Below are positions 7,800 through 16,381 of a stretch of 64,000 bases of DNA, in pieces. This stretch comes from CATQHD01 sp965243165 (lineage in GTDB: Bacteria > Actinomycetota > Acidimicrobiia > Spongiisociales > Spongiisociaceae): the NCBI GenBank assembly GCA_965243165.1, contig OZ251535.1:2728001-2792000 (forward strand). The letters are read 5' to 3'. A model generated the notes under the pieces. It was not told the DNA's origin and ran no database searches. It saw only the letters and a list, made by a program, of their open reading frames with translations. Both the position numbers and the translations under genes were made by a program. The first letter of the stretch is position 1; every line of letters begins with the position of its first letter.

Positions 7800-9371
7800 A
7801 TGGCGCATCATCCACAGCTCGAGATCTACGACACCACCCTGCGCGACGGCGCCCAGCAGGAAGGCATCTCGCTGACCGTCTCCGACAAGCTGCGGGTGGC
7901 GGGGCTGCTGGACGAGCTGGGCGTGGCCTACATCGAGGGGGGCTGGCCGGGCGCCAACCCCAAGGACAGCGAGTTCTTCGAGCGGGCGCGCTCCGAGCTG
8001 AACCTGCGCACCGCCTCGCTGACCGCCTTCTCCTCCACCCGCCGCCCGGGCGGGCCGGTCGAGGGGGACCCGCAGATGCGCGGCCTGCTGGCAGCCGGGA
8101 CCGAGGTGGTGTGCATCGTCGGCAAGGCCTGGGACTACCACGTGACCGAGGCGCTCCGCACCAGCCTCGACGAGGGCGCGGCCATGGCGGCCGAATCGGT
8201 GGCCTATCTGGTCGGGCGCGGGCGCCGGGTGTTCTTCGACGCCGAGCATTTCTTCGACGGTTACGCCTCCAACCCCGATTTCGCGATGGCGGTGCTGAGA
8301 GCCGCCCACGAGGAAGGGGCCGAGCGGCTGGTGCTGTGCGACACCAACGGAGGAAGGCTCCTGCACGAGATAACGGGCGCCCTGGGCCGGGTGCAGGAGG
8401 CCCTCCCCGACGCCGAGCTGGGGGTGCATTTCCACAACGACGCCGGGTGCGCGGTGGCCTCCTCCCTGGCGGCGGTGCGGCTGGGCGTCCGTCAGGTGCA
8501 GGGATGCATCAACGGGTACGGGGAACGCACCGGCAACGCCGACCTCTCTACCATCCTTCCCGACCTGGTGCTCAAGATGGGAGCGCCGGTGCTCGACGAG
8601 GAGCGGTTGGCGAACCTGTCCCCCATCTCCCATCACATCGCCGAGATCGTCAACATCAGCCTCGATCCGCACCGCCCCTACGTGGGCGCCTCTGCCTTCA
8701 CCCACAAGGCAGGCCTCCACACCTCCGCCCTCGCCCGCCGCCCCGACGCCTACGAGCACCAGGATCCGGCGGCGGTGGGCAACCGCACCCGGATGGTGGT
8801 CTCCGAGCTGGCCGGCAAGAGCACCATCCGTTCGAAGGCGGCGGAGCTGGGCTTGGAGCTGACCGACCGCCAGACCGGCGAGGTGCTGGACCAGATCAAA
8901 CAGATGGAGCACCGGGGCTATCACTTCGAGGCGGCCGACGGTTCCTTCGAGCTGATGCTCCGCCGGGCGGCGGGCTGGTCGAACGGTTACTTCGAGCTGG
9001 AGTCCTACCGGGTGTCCACCGAGCGGCGCGGCGGGGAGGTCATGGCCGAAGCCACGGTCAAGCTGTCGATCAGGGGCGAGCGGATCATCGCCACCGGGGA
9101 GGGGAACGGCCCGGTCAACGCCCTCGACCACGCCCTGCGGGGCGCCCTCCGCAGCCGCTTTCCCGAGCTGGACGGCCTGCGGCTGACCAACTACACGGTG
9201 AGGGTGCTCGACGCCGCCGAATCAACCGCCGCCTCGGTCCGGGTGTTCATCGAGACCGGCGACGGAACAGGCGTCTGGGGGTCGATCGGGGTCGACACCG
9301 ACGTGATCGCCGCCTCCTGGGAGGCCCTGGCGGACGGGATCGTCGTGGGCCTGCTCCGGGCGGGGGCCTGA
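7800..9371 (+). CDS. cimA: (R)-citramalate synthase
   Basis: Condenses pyruvate with acetyl-CoA to citramalate, opening the threonine-independent route to 2-oxobutyrate and isoleucine. The 523-residue protein has the DTTLRDGAQQEGIS catalytic motif at the N-terminus of an HMGL-like TIM barrel, the metal site VHFHNDAGCAVA, the GCINGYGERTGNADL loop, and a C-terminal LeuA-dimer/allosteric domain. CimA is preferred over isopropylmalate or homocitrate synthase because of the GAQQEG motif and length. The ATG at 7800 follows a GGAAGAGAGGCGG ribosome site. It is preceded by an Ile-codon leader and terminator, supporting an isoleucine role. Confidence 0.9.
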   Translation: MAHHPQLEIYDTTLRDGAQQEGISLTVSDKLRVAGLLDELGVAYIEGGWPGANPKDSEFFERARSELNLRTASLTAFSSTRRPGGPVEGDPQMRGLLAAGTEVVCIVGKAWDYHVTEALRTSLDEGAAMAAESVAYLVGRGRRVFFDAEHFFDGYASNPDFAMAVLRAAHEEGAERLVLCDTNGGRLLHEITGALGRVQEALPDAELGVHFHNDAGCAVASSLAAVRLGVRQVQGCINGYGERTGNADLSTILPDLVLKMGAPVLDEERLANLSPISHHIAEIVNISLDPHRPYVGASAFTHKAGLHTSALARRPDAYEHQDPAAVGNRTRMVVSELAGKSTIRSKAAELGLELTDRQTGEVLDQIKQMEHRGYHFEAADGSFELMLRRAAGWSNGYFELESYRVSTERRGGEVMAEATVKLSIRGERIIATGEGNGPVNALDHALRGALRSRFPELDGLRLTNYTVRVLDAAESTAASVRVFIETGDGTGVWGSIGVDTDVIAASWEALADGIVVGLLRAGA

Positions 9372-9466
9372 CCCCGCCGCATCCGCCTCTCCGCTGCGGG
9401 CAGTGAACGGCCGAGGTTATCGTGGGGCCGCCCCCGCCGGCCCCCGCCCCGCAGGGGAAGCCGGGC

Positions 9467-10312
9467 ATGACCTTCGAGCGACAGGACCGCCCTATGCCTG
9501 ACGGACCCCGCGCAAAAGCGCCGCCCCCGGCCGCGGCCGAATCGCTGCTGGAGGAAGCCGTCGAGCTGGCGCAGCGGGCCGGGCGCCTCACCATGAAATG
9601 GTTCCGCCCCTCCGTGGAGGTGGACTTCAAGGCCGACGGGAGCCCGGTTACCGAGGCGGACCGGGCGGCGGAGCAGATGCTGCGGCGGGAGCTGGCCGAG
9701 CGCCGGCCGCAGGACGCGGTGGTGGGCGAGGAATACGGAAGCAGCGGGGGCGGAAGCGGACGCACCTGGTTCATCGACCCCATCGACGGCACCCAGTCGT
9801 TCGTGCGGGGGGTGCCCCTGTTCGCCACCCTGCTGGCCGCAGAGGACGGCTGCGGCCCGGCGGCGGGGGTGATCTACCTGCCGGCCCTCGACCAGACGGT
9901 GGCGGCCGGGCGCGGCCTGGGGTGTTACCTGGACGGGCGCCCCGCCGAAGTCAGCGGCCGGTCGGCGTTGGAGGGCGCCGTGCTGTGCTCCAGCAGCTTC
10001 GACCTGATTCCCGAGGAGGCGGCCCGGCGTCTGCATCGCAGCCCCCTCGTCCTCCGGGGCTGGGGCGACGCCTACGGCTACGCCTTGGTTGCGGCCGGGC
10101 GGGTGGAGGCCATGTACGACCCGGTGGTGAACCCCTGGGACACGGCGCCGATGGCGGTGATCATCCCCGAAGCGGGCGGCGTCTTCACCGACGCCTACGG
10201 CCGGCCGGGTTTCCGTTCGGGGACCGCCCTCGCAACCAACGGCCTCCTGCATGAGGAGATCCTCGAAACAGTGAACGGGCCGGGCGCCCAAGCGGCGGCG
10301 GACGGCGGCTGA
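9467..10312 (+). CDS. Inositol-monophosphatase-family phosphatase, HisN-like
   Basis: A 281-residue Mg2+-dependent sugar/alcohol phosphatase. Metal-binding motifs are present in order: GEEYG, WFIDPIDGTQSFVRG (DPxDGT) and NPWDTAPMAVIIPEAGG (WDxxP/A). The FVRGVPLFATLLA segment resembles histidinol-phosphate phosphatases (HisN) more than true inositol monophosphatases, but substrate cannot be fixed from sequence. The ATG at 9467 has an AGGGGAAG ribosome site; later ATG 9494 is the alternative. It lies 95 bp after cimA in the same direction. Confidence 0.8.
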   Translation: MTFERQDRPMPDGPRAKAPPPAAAESLLEEAVELAQRAGRLTMKWFRPSVEVDFKADGSPVTEADRAAEQMLRRELAERRPQDAVVGEEYGSSGGGSGRTWFIDPIDGTQSFVRGVPLFATLLAAEDGCGPAAGVIYLPALDQTVAAGRGLGCYLDGRPAEVSGRSALEGAVLCSSSFDLIPEEAARRLHRSPLVLRGWGDAYGYALVAAGRVEAMYDPVVNPWDTAPMAVIIPEAGGVFTDAYGRPGFRSGTALATNGLLHEEILETVNGPGAQAAADGG

Positions 10313-10400
10313 CCCCTCTTCTCCGCTCCCTTCAAGGCAGGCCCAAGGACGGCCGAGGCCGGTGCGATCCGCGTCGCGCGCCGCCGCTACGATGGGAACA

Positions 10401-10503
10401 ATGAGGAATATCACAACTACCCTCCCCCCCCCCCCCGCCGGGTAACTCCGCTGCTCTGGACACCCGGCCGCGGGGCGGCGGCGGCGAGGGGGCGGCGGCG
10501 TGA
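10401..10503 (+). other. Frame-interrupted leader ORF carrying a C13 tract before the type III res gene
   Basis: An ATG at 10401 lies 7 nt after a TACGAT -10-like box (10388-10393). Read as given, it codes for MRNITTTLPPPPAG and stops at TAA 10443-10445. If the C-tract at 10424-10436 had 12 (or 15) C instead of 13, the frame would run through to a TGA at 10501-10503 that overlaps the GTG start of the restriction gene (GTGA). That would make a coupled leader ORF. Whether it is translated is unknown. Confidence 0.4.
10424..10436 (+). repeat. Homopolymeric C13 tract
   Basis: Thirteen consecutive C at 10424-10436, after ACTACCCT. This is the longest homopolymer noticed in the window and is immediately upstream of a restriction gene, a common site for phase-variable tracts. 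Length could also be a sequencing error. Confidence 0.9.
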
Positions 10504-13500
10504 CGGACCGCTTCTTCGAGCAGCCCGTTCTCAACTCCCCCTACGAGCAACCGGGCCGGCATTGGGGGCTTGACGACGCAGGCCAACCAACTCAGCAGAT
10601 CATCGGGGGCCGCAGACCAGCGGCTTTCATCTCCCCGATCCCGAAACCGAAGAAGCTGAAGGGGTCGTCCACCGAGCAGGCCGTCTTGGTGCTCGACGAA
10701 GGCGAGGGCCTGTCCACCGAAGAGCAACAGTACGGTGAGCACCACGCGACTATCAACGAGATTCGGCGGCAGGTGGGGCGCTGGCGGGCTGCGCCGGACC
10801 CGAACGGATGGAGGGTAACTCCGGAAACCGCCCGCCTGCTTCAGCATTGGCGCAGCCACCCCTTCCGCGATATCAGACCCTTCTTCTGCCAGCTCGAGGC
10901 GGTGGAGACCGTCATCTGGCTCACCGAGGCGGCGCCCGGCCTCGGCAAGGCAGGCCGGGACTTCATCGATTACTTGGACGCCGCCAACAGCGGCGCCAAT
11001 CCGGATCTGCCGCGGTTGGCTCTCAAGCTGGCCACCGGCGCGGGGAAGACCACCGTGATGGCTATGTTGATAGCCTGGCAGACGATCAACGCGGTCCGCC
11101 GGCCTAGGAGCGACCGATTCACACGCGGTTTCCTGGTGGTAACTCCCGGCATCACCATCAAGGACCGCCTGCGCGTCCTTCAGCCGAACGACCCCGACAG
11201 CTACTACCGCAGCCGCGAGCTGATACCGGTGGACCTGCTTCCAGACCTGGGCAGGGCGAAGATCGTCATCACCAATTACCACGCCTTCAAGGCAAGAGAG
11301 CTGTTGAACCTGCGGAAAGGAACCCGCTCGTTGCTCCAGGGACGGGGCAAGGAACCGACCACGACGGAAACCGAAGGCCAAATGCTGCAACGGGTGATAC
11401 CCGAACTTCTGGGCCTGAAAAAGGTAATGGTGATCAATGATGAAGCACATCATTGCTATCGCGAGAAACCGGGTGAGAAGGAGGAACCGAAGCTCAAAGG
11501 GGACGACAAAAGGGAGGCTGAAGCAAACCGGGAAGCCGCCCGGCTGTGGATCTCCGGCATCGAAGCAGTTGGCCGAAAGTTGCGCCTCAAGCGGGTGATC
11601 GATCTTTCTGCCACACCCTTTTTCTTGAGCGGATCGGGCTACGCGGAGGGAACGCTTTTCCCTTGGACGATGAGCGACTTCTCGCTCATGGACGCCATCG
11701 AATGCGGGATCGTCAAGCTCCCCCGGGTTCCGGTGGCCGACAACATCCCGGACGGCGAGATGCCGAAGTTCCGAAACCTCTGGACTCACATCCGCGCCAA
11801 GATGCCGAAAAAGGGAAAGGGCAAGGCTGAGCTCGACCCCCTCAGCCTCCCCATAGAGCTGCAGACCGCGCTGGAAGCCCTCTACGGACACTACGCCAAG
11901 ACCTTCGACCTGTGGTCAGAAGCAGGCATCGAATCTCCTCCTTGCTTCATCGTGGTTTGCAACAACACTTCTACTTCCAAGCTGGTCTACGACTACATCT
12001 CCGGCTTCCACCGGCAGAACGGCGACGGCTCGACAAAGCTCGAACAGGGACGCTTGGAGCTGTTCCGCAACTTCGACGAGGCGGGCAACCGGTATGCAAG
12101 GCCGCGTACCCTGCTGATCGACAGCAGGCAGTTGGAATCGGGCGACGCTCTCGACAAAAACTTCCGCAAGATGGCCGCCGCCGAGATCGAGCGCTTCAGA
12201 CGGGAGATCATCGAGCGCACCGGGGACCGCCGCCAGGCCGAGAACCTCAGCGATCAGGATCTACTCCGCGAGGTCATGAATACGGTGGGAAGGCCGGGCC
12301 GACTCGGGGGTTCGATTCGCTGCGTCGTCTCGGTCGCAATGCTGACGGAAGGCTGGGACGCCAACACCGTCACCCATATCCTGGGTGTGCGCGCCTTTGG
12401 CACGCAGCTTCTCTGTGAGCAGGCGATCGGGCGGGCGCTGCGCCGCCAGTCCTATGATCTGAACGACAACGGCCTCTTCAACGTCGAGTACGCCGATGTG
12501 CTCGGCATACCCTTCGACTTCACCTCCAAGCCAATCGTCGCTCCGCCCCAGCCGCCGCGCAAGACTATCCGTGTCAAGGCGGTATCCCCCGACCGTGACG
12601 CCTGTGAAATACGCTTCCCCCGCGTCTCGGGCTATCGGGTCGAGTTGCCTGAAGAGCGCCTCACCGCGGAATTCAACGACGATTCCACCCTCGTGCTCAC
12701 ACCAGATCTGGTCGGTCCTTCGATTACCCGCAACGAAGGAATAATCGGGGAGGGAGTCGATTTGAACCTGCAGCACCTCGATGAAGTACGACGGTCCACG
12801 TTGCTTTTTCACTTGACGAAACGACAGATCGAGACGAAATGGCGCGATGCGGATGAACAACCCAAGCCCCACCTGTTCGGTCAGCTCAAGCGGATCACCC
12901 GCCAATGGCTGGACGGTCACCTCGTCTGCAAGGGAAACACACATCCCGCCCAGCTGCTCTATCTGTCACTTGGCGATATGGCCTGCGAGAGGATCACCGC
13001 GGCCATCACACGGGCGGAGATCGACAAGCGTCCGGTCAAGGCCATTCTGGACCCTTACAATCCCATCGGCTCGACCCGATATGTCGCCTTCAATACCTCT
13101 AAACTCAACCGATGGAAGACCGATCCGCGCTGTTGCCATGTCAATTGGGTCATCTGTGACAGCAATTGGGAATCAGAGTTCGCACGGGTCGCAGAGAAGC
13201 ATCCTCGCGTGCGTTCCTACGTCAAGAACTACGGCCTCGGGCTGGAGGTTCCCTACCGTTACGGGTCCGTTTCCCGAACCTACATACCCGACTTCGTAGT
13301 ATTGGTGGACGACGGTCGGGGCGGCGATGATATTTTGCATCTCGTAGTCGAGATAAAGGGATATCGAGGGGAAGACGCCAAGGAGAAGCGGAATACTATG
13401 GAGACCTACTGGGTGCCGGGAGTGAATCGGCACGGCGGCTTCGGACGTTGGGATTTCGTCGAGTTCACGGATCCTTTCGAAATAGAGACCCAATTCAACA

Positions 13501-13526
13501 AGGTTGTAGAGAGATGCCTTCCATGA
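10500..13526 (+). CDS. Type III-like restriction endonuclease (BPTD_3080-like), helicase-nuclease subunit
   Basis: A 1008-residue DEAD/DEAH helicase-nuclease. Visible motifs are Walker A in LALKLATGAGKTTVMAML (near residue 180), the DEAH box VINDEAHHCY, motif III LSATPFFLSGSG, motif V/VI regions MLTEGWDANTVTHILG and EQAIGRALRRQ, and a C-terminal PD-(D/E)xK nuclease (YIPDFVVLVDD ... LVVEIKGY). The N-terminus FFEQPVLNSPYEQPGRHWGLDD is the family signature and fixes the GTG start at 10500. A DNA methyltransferase gene follows after 28 bp. Base composition is less G+C-rich than the surroundings, consistent with acquisition. Confidence 0.88.
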   Translation: MTDRFFEQPVLNSPYEQPGRHWGLDDAGQPTQQIIGGRRPAAFISPIPKPKKLKGSSTEQAVLVLDEGEGLSTEEQQYGEHHATINEIRRQVGRWRAAPDPNGWRVTPETARLLQHWRSHPFRDIRPFFCQLEAVETVIWLTEAAPGLGKAGRDFIDYLDAANSGANPDLPRLALKLATGAGKTTVMAMLIAWQTINAVRRPRSDRFTRGFLVVTPGITIKDRLRVLQPNDPDSYYRSRELIPVDLLPDLGRAKIVITNYHAFKARELLNLRKGTRSLLQGRGKEPTTTETEGQMLQRVIPELLGLKKVMVINDEAHHCYREKPGEKEEPKLKGDDKREAEANREAARLWISGIEAVGRKLRLKRVIDLSATPFFLSGSGYAEGTLFPWTMSDFSLMDAIECGIVKLPRVPVADNIPDGEMPKFRNLWTHIRAKMPKKGKGKAELDPLSLPIELQTALEALYGHYAKTFDLWSEAGIESPPCFIVVCNNTSTSKLVYDYISGFHRQNGDGSTKLEQGRLELFRNFDEAGNRYARPRTLLIDSRQLESGDALDKNFRKMAAAEIERFRREIIERTGDRRQAENLSDQDLLREVMNTVGRPGRLGGSIRCVVSVAMLTEGWDANTVTHILGVRAFGTQLLCEQAIGRALRRQSYDLNDNGLFNVEYADVLGIPFDFTSKPIVAPPQPPRKTIRVKAVSPDRDACEIRFPRVSGYRVELPEERLTAEFNDDSTLVLTPDLVGPSITRNEGIIGEGVDLNLQHLDEVRRSTLLFHLTKRQIETKWRDADEQPKPHLFGQLKRITRQWLDGHLVCKGNTHPAQLLYLSLGDMACERITAAITRAEIDKRPVKAILDPYNPIGSTRYVAFNTSKLNRWKTDPRCCHVNWVICDSNWESEFARVAEKHPRVRSYVKNYGLGLEVPYRYGSVSRTYIPDFVVLVDDGRGGDDILHLVVEIKGYRGEDAKEKRNTMETYWVPGVNRHGGFGRWDFVEFTDPFEIETQFNKVVERCLP

Positions 13527-13554
13527 CGCTCGACGCTGCAGCCCTCGAAGAAGG

Positions 13555-16374
13555 ATGAAAAAAAACATGGCGCAGACACCAAAGAAAACCCAGAAAACCA
13601 AGAAGGTAGAGACCCTCACCCACGACGAGGCTTCGCGGCTCAACATTCCCACCGCCGAATATCAGCCTGTGATAGAAGATGAACTCCGCAACCCGATCCA
13701 GGTCGCCTATACCAACCGCAACCGAGACCTCGATCCACAACTCGTCTGGAAGGGCAAGGAAGTAGTGGACTGGTCCGAGTTGGTGGTTCCGGCGCCGCCG
13801 CTCTTCATCCAAGAAAAGGTGCATCCCAAGGTGTTGATAGACGATCTGATACGTCGAAGCAAAGAAATGACAGAGACCGAACAAGAGCAGTCTGGTAAGC
13901 AGGCTGACCTCTTCGGTGACTTCAACGGAGTTATCGACCAGGAAGCCCGAACCGAATTCTACCAGCACGACGCCAACTGGTCGAACCGAATGATCCTCGG
14001 CGACAGCCTGTATGTAATGGCATCGCTGGCCGAGCGTGAGAACTTGAGAGGCAAGGTCCAATGCATCTACATAGACCCTCCCTACGGGATCAAGTTCAAC
14101 TCCAACTTCCAGTGGTCAACCACCAGCCGAGACGTCAGGGACGGCAAAGCCGAACACATCACCCGCGAGCCCGAGCAAGTCAAGGCCTTCCGCGACACTT
14201 GGCGCAACGGAATACATTCCTACCTCACCTACCTACAGGACCGGCTGACCGTTGCCAGGGATCTGCTCACAGAGAGCGGAAGCATCTTCGTCCAGATCGG
14301 CGACGAAAACGTACACCGTGTACGAACCTTGATGGACGAAGTGTTCGGCGATGACAACTTCGTCAGCCTCATCACCTACCGCACCAGCAGCGGGACGACA
14401 CAGGCCAGCTCGGTAAAGCGTATATCCGATTACATCGTTTGGTATTGCAAGGACAAATCTCAGATCAAGTTCCGAAGGTTGCTCAAGGAGAAGGACGTGA
14501 ACACCAAGATGTATAATCAGTTGGAACTAGAGCATGGCGTTCGACGGCCTATGACCACTAAGGAAAGAAAGGATCCGTCTACACGCCCAAACAATTCCAG
14601 ACCATACCGTAAATTACCAGTTCACTCTATGGCAGCTGGAAACCATGAGCCAAGAGAGTTCCAAGAAACCGTCTGGGAAATACCGCCAATGCGAAGTTGG
14701 CGGTATTCGCCAGACGGTTTCTCGAGGCTCTCTAAGGCTCAACGTATCCAGCCGGACAGAACAGCTTTGAGCGCCTTATACTATCACGATGATTACGCCG
14801 CTTATGAGATTCCCAACCTCTGGGCTGACACCGGACCGGAAATAGCAAAATCCTACGTGGTGCAGACATCCACCCTCCCTTTGAGCCGCGTAGTTCTAAT
14901 GACGACCGATCCCGGTGATCTTGTACTCGACCCTACCTGCGGCTCGGGCACCACGGCCTACATCGCAGAACAATGGGGGCGGCGTTGGATCACGATCGAT
15001 ACCTCTCGCGTCGCCCTGACTTTAGCGCGATCCCGCCTTATGGGCGCCCGCTATCCCTATTATATACTAACAGACAGCCCCGAAGGGCAACACAAGAAGG
15101 CAGAAATCACCCGCACTGAACCATCGGAGATGCCTACCTACGGTGACATCCGGCAGGGGTTCGTGTATCAACGCGTCCCGCACATCACCCTTCGTTCCAT
15201 CGCCCACAACACCGAGATCGACGTCATCTGGGAGCAATTCCAAGAACGGCTAGAACCATTGCGTAAACAATTGAACGATATCCTCGGCCGTGCTTGGAAG
15301 GAGTGGGAGATACCGCGTGACGCCGATGATACTTGGTCCGAGCACGCCAGAAAGATCCACACCGAATGGTGGAAGCAGCGCATCGCCCGCCAGCAAGAGA
15401 TCGATGCATCTATCGCCGCCAAAGCCGACCATGAATATTTGTATGACAAGCCCTACGAAGATCGGAGGAGGGTTCGAGTTGCCGGGCCATTCACCGTCGA
15501 AAGCATCTCGCCTCACCGCACCCTGTCCGTTGACGAAGAAGACGAGCTGATTGACCATGCGGCTGATACCAGGCTCGGCTACGAAAAGCACGACTTCGAT
15601 ACTTTGATCCTAGACAACCTCAGTACCGCCGGCATACAGCAGGCCCACAAAGAAGACCGCATATCCTTTTCTGCAGTTGCCCCTTGGCCGGGCAATTTGG
15701 TCTGCGCCGAAGGTAGCTACTATGAAGACGATACTGACGATACTAACGCTAGTTCTAAGAAGCGGGCCGCCATCTTCATCGGACCGGAATTCGGCACGGT
15801 CTACAGACCGGACCTGGCGGCCGCCGCCCGCGAGGCCGCCGAAGCGGAGTTTGACATTTTAATTTCCTGTGCCTTCAGCTACGATGCCCACTCGAGCGAA
15901 TTAGCCAAACTGGGCAAAGTTCCTATTCTGAAGGCCCATATGAACGCCGATCTGCACATGGCCGCAGATCTGAGAAACACAAAGAAGGGCAACCTCTTCG
16001 TGGTCTTCGGCGAACCCGATATCGACATCCTCGACGCCCCCCTGGATCAGCTCCAGGTCAGGATCAATGGGGTCGACGTGTATCACCCTTCTAACGGCGA
16101 AATACGCAGCGACAATACCGACGGCATCGCTTGTTGGTTCATCGACACCGACTACAACGAGGAGAGCTTCTTCGTGCGGCATGCCTACTTCCTCGGCGCC
16201 AACGACCCCTACAAGGCTCTCAAGACCACCCTCAAAGCCGAGATCAACCGAGAAGCCTGGGAAACTCTTCGAAGCGAAATCTCTCGACCGTTCGACAAAC
16301 CGTCTTTGGGCCGAATCGCCGTCAAGGTGATCAACCATCTGGGAGATGAAGTGATGAAGGTGTTCCGAATATGA
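13555..16374 (+). CDS. Type III-like (Mod) site-specific DNA methyltransferase
   Basis: A 939-residue amino-methyltransferase that would protect the host from, and give specificity to, the restriction subunit encoded just upstream. Motif IV is IYIDPPYGIKFNS (near residue 177) and motif I is LVLDPTCGSGTTAYIAEQWGRRW (near 460), the beta-class order typical of Mod proteins. The region between them should hold the target-recognition segment; it is A+T-richer and contains a remarkable inverted repeat. The C-terminal about 400 residues are of unclear function. ATG 13555 or ATG 13567 are both possible starts; a GAAGAAGG ribosome site lies just upstream. Confidence 0.88.
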   Translation: MKKNMAQTPKKTQKTKKVETLTHDEASRLNIPTAEYQPVIEDELRNPIQVAYTNRNRDLDPQLVWKGKEVVDWSELVVPAPPLFIQEKVHPKVLIDDLIRRSKEMTETEQEQSGKQADLFGDFNGVIDQEARTEFYQHDANWSNRMILGDSLYVMASLAERENLRGKVQCIYIDPPYGIKFNSNFQWSTTSRDVRDGKAEHITREPEQVKAFRDTWRNGIHSYLTYLQDRLTVARDLLTESGSIFVQIGDENVHRVRTLMDEVFGDDNFVSLITYRTSSGTTQASSVKRISDYIVWYCKDKSQIKFRRLLKEKDVNTKMYNQLELEHGVRRPMTTKERKDPSTRPNNSRPYRKLPVHSMAAGNHEPREFQETVWEIPPMRSWRYSPDGFSRLSKAQRIQPDRTALSALYYHDDYAAYEIPNLWADTGPEIAKSYVVQTSTLPLSRVVLMTTDPGDLVLDPTCGSGTTAYIAEQWGRRWITIDTSRVALTLARSRLMGARYPYYILTDSPEGQHKKAEITRTEPSEMPTYGDIRQGFVYQRVPHITLRSIAHNTEIDVIWEQFQERLEPLRKQLNDILGRAWKEWEIPRDADDTWSEHARKIHTEWWKQRIARQQEIDASIAAKADHEYLYDKPYEDRRRVRVAGPFTVESISPHRTLSVDEEDELIDHAADTRLGYEKHDFDTLILDNLSTAGIQQAHKEDRISFSAVAPWPGNLVCAEGSYYEDDTDDTNASSKKRAAIFIGPEFGTVYRPDLAAAAREAAEAEFDILISCAFSYDAHSSELAKLGKVPILKAHMNADLHMAADLRNTKKGNLFVVFGEPDIDILDAPLDQLQVRINGVDVYHPSNGEIRSDNTDGIACWFIDTDYNEESFFVRHAYFLGANDPYKALKTTLKAEINREAWETLRSEISRPFDKPSLGRIAVKVINHLGDEVMKVFRI
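14647..14740 (+). repeat. Long near-perfect inverted repeat inside the mod coding sequence
   Basis: The arm 14647-14689 pairs with 14697-14740 around a 7-nt loop. The inner block (AATACCGCCAA with TTGGCGGTATT, 11 bp) is followed by two mismatches, then a 13-bp perfect block (AGAAACCGTCTGG), a divergent 5-nt spacer, a 6-bp AGAGAG block and an outer GAGCC/GGCTC block. The reading frame continues through it. Confidence 0.9.
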
Positions 16375-16381
16375 TGGGGTT

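Noticed and set aside
10500..16374. BREX, DISARM or other multi-gene defence system
   Set aside because: Only the two type III-like subunits are present; neighbours are ordinary metabolic genes.
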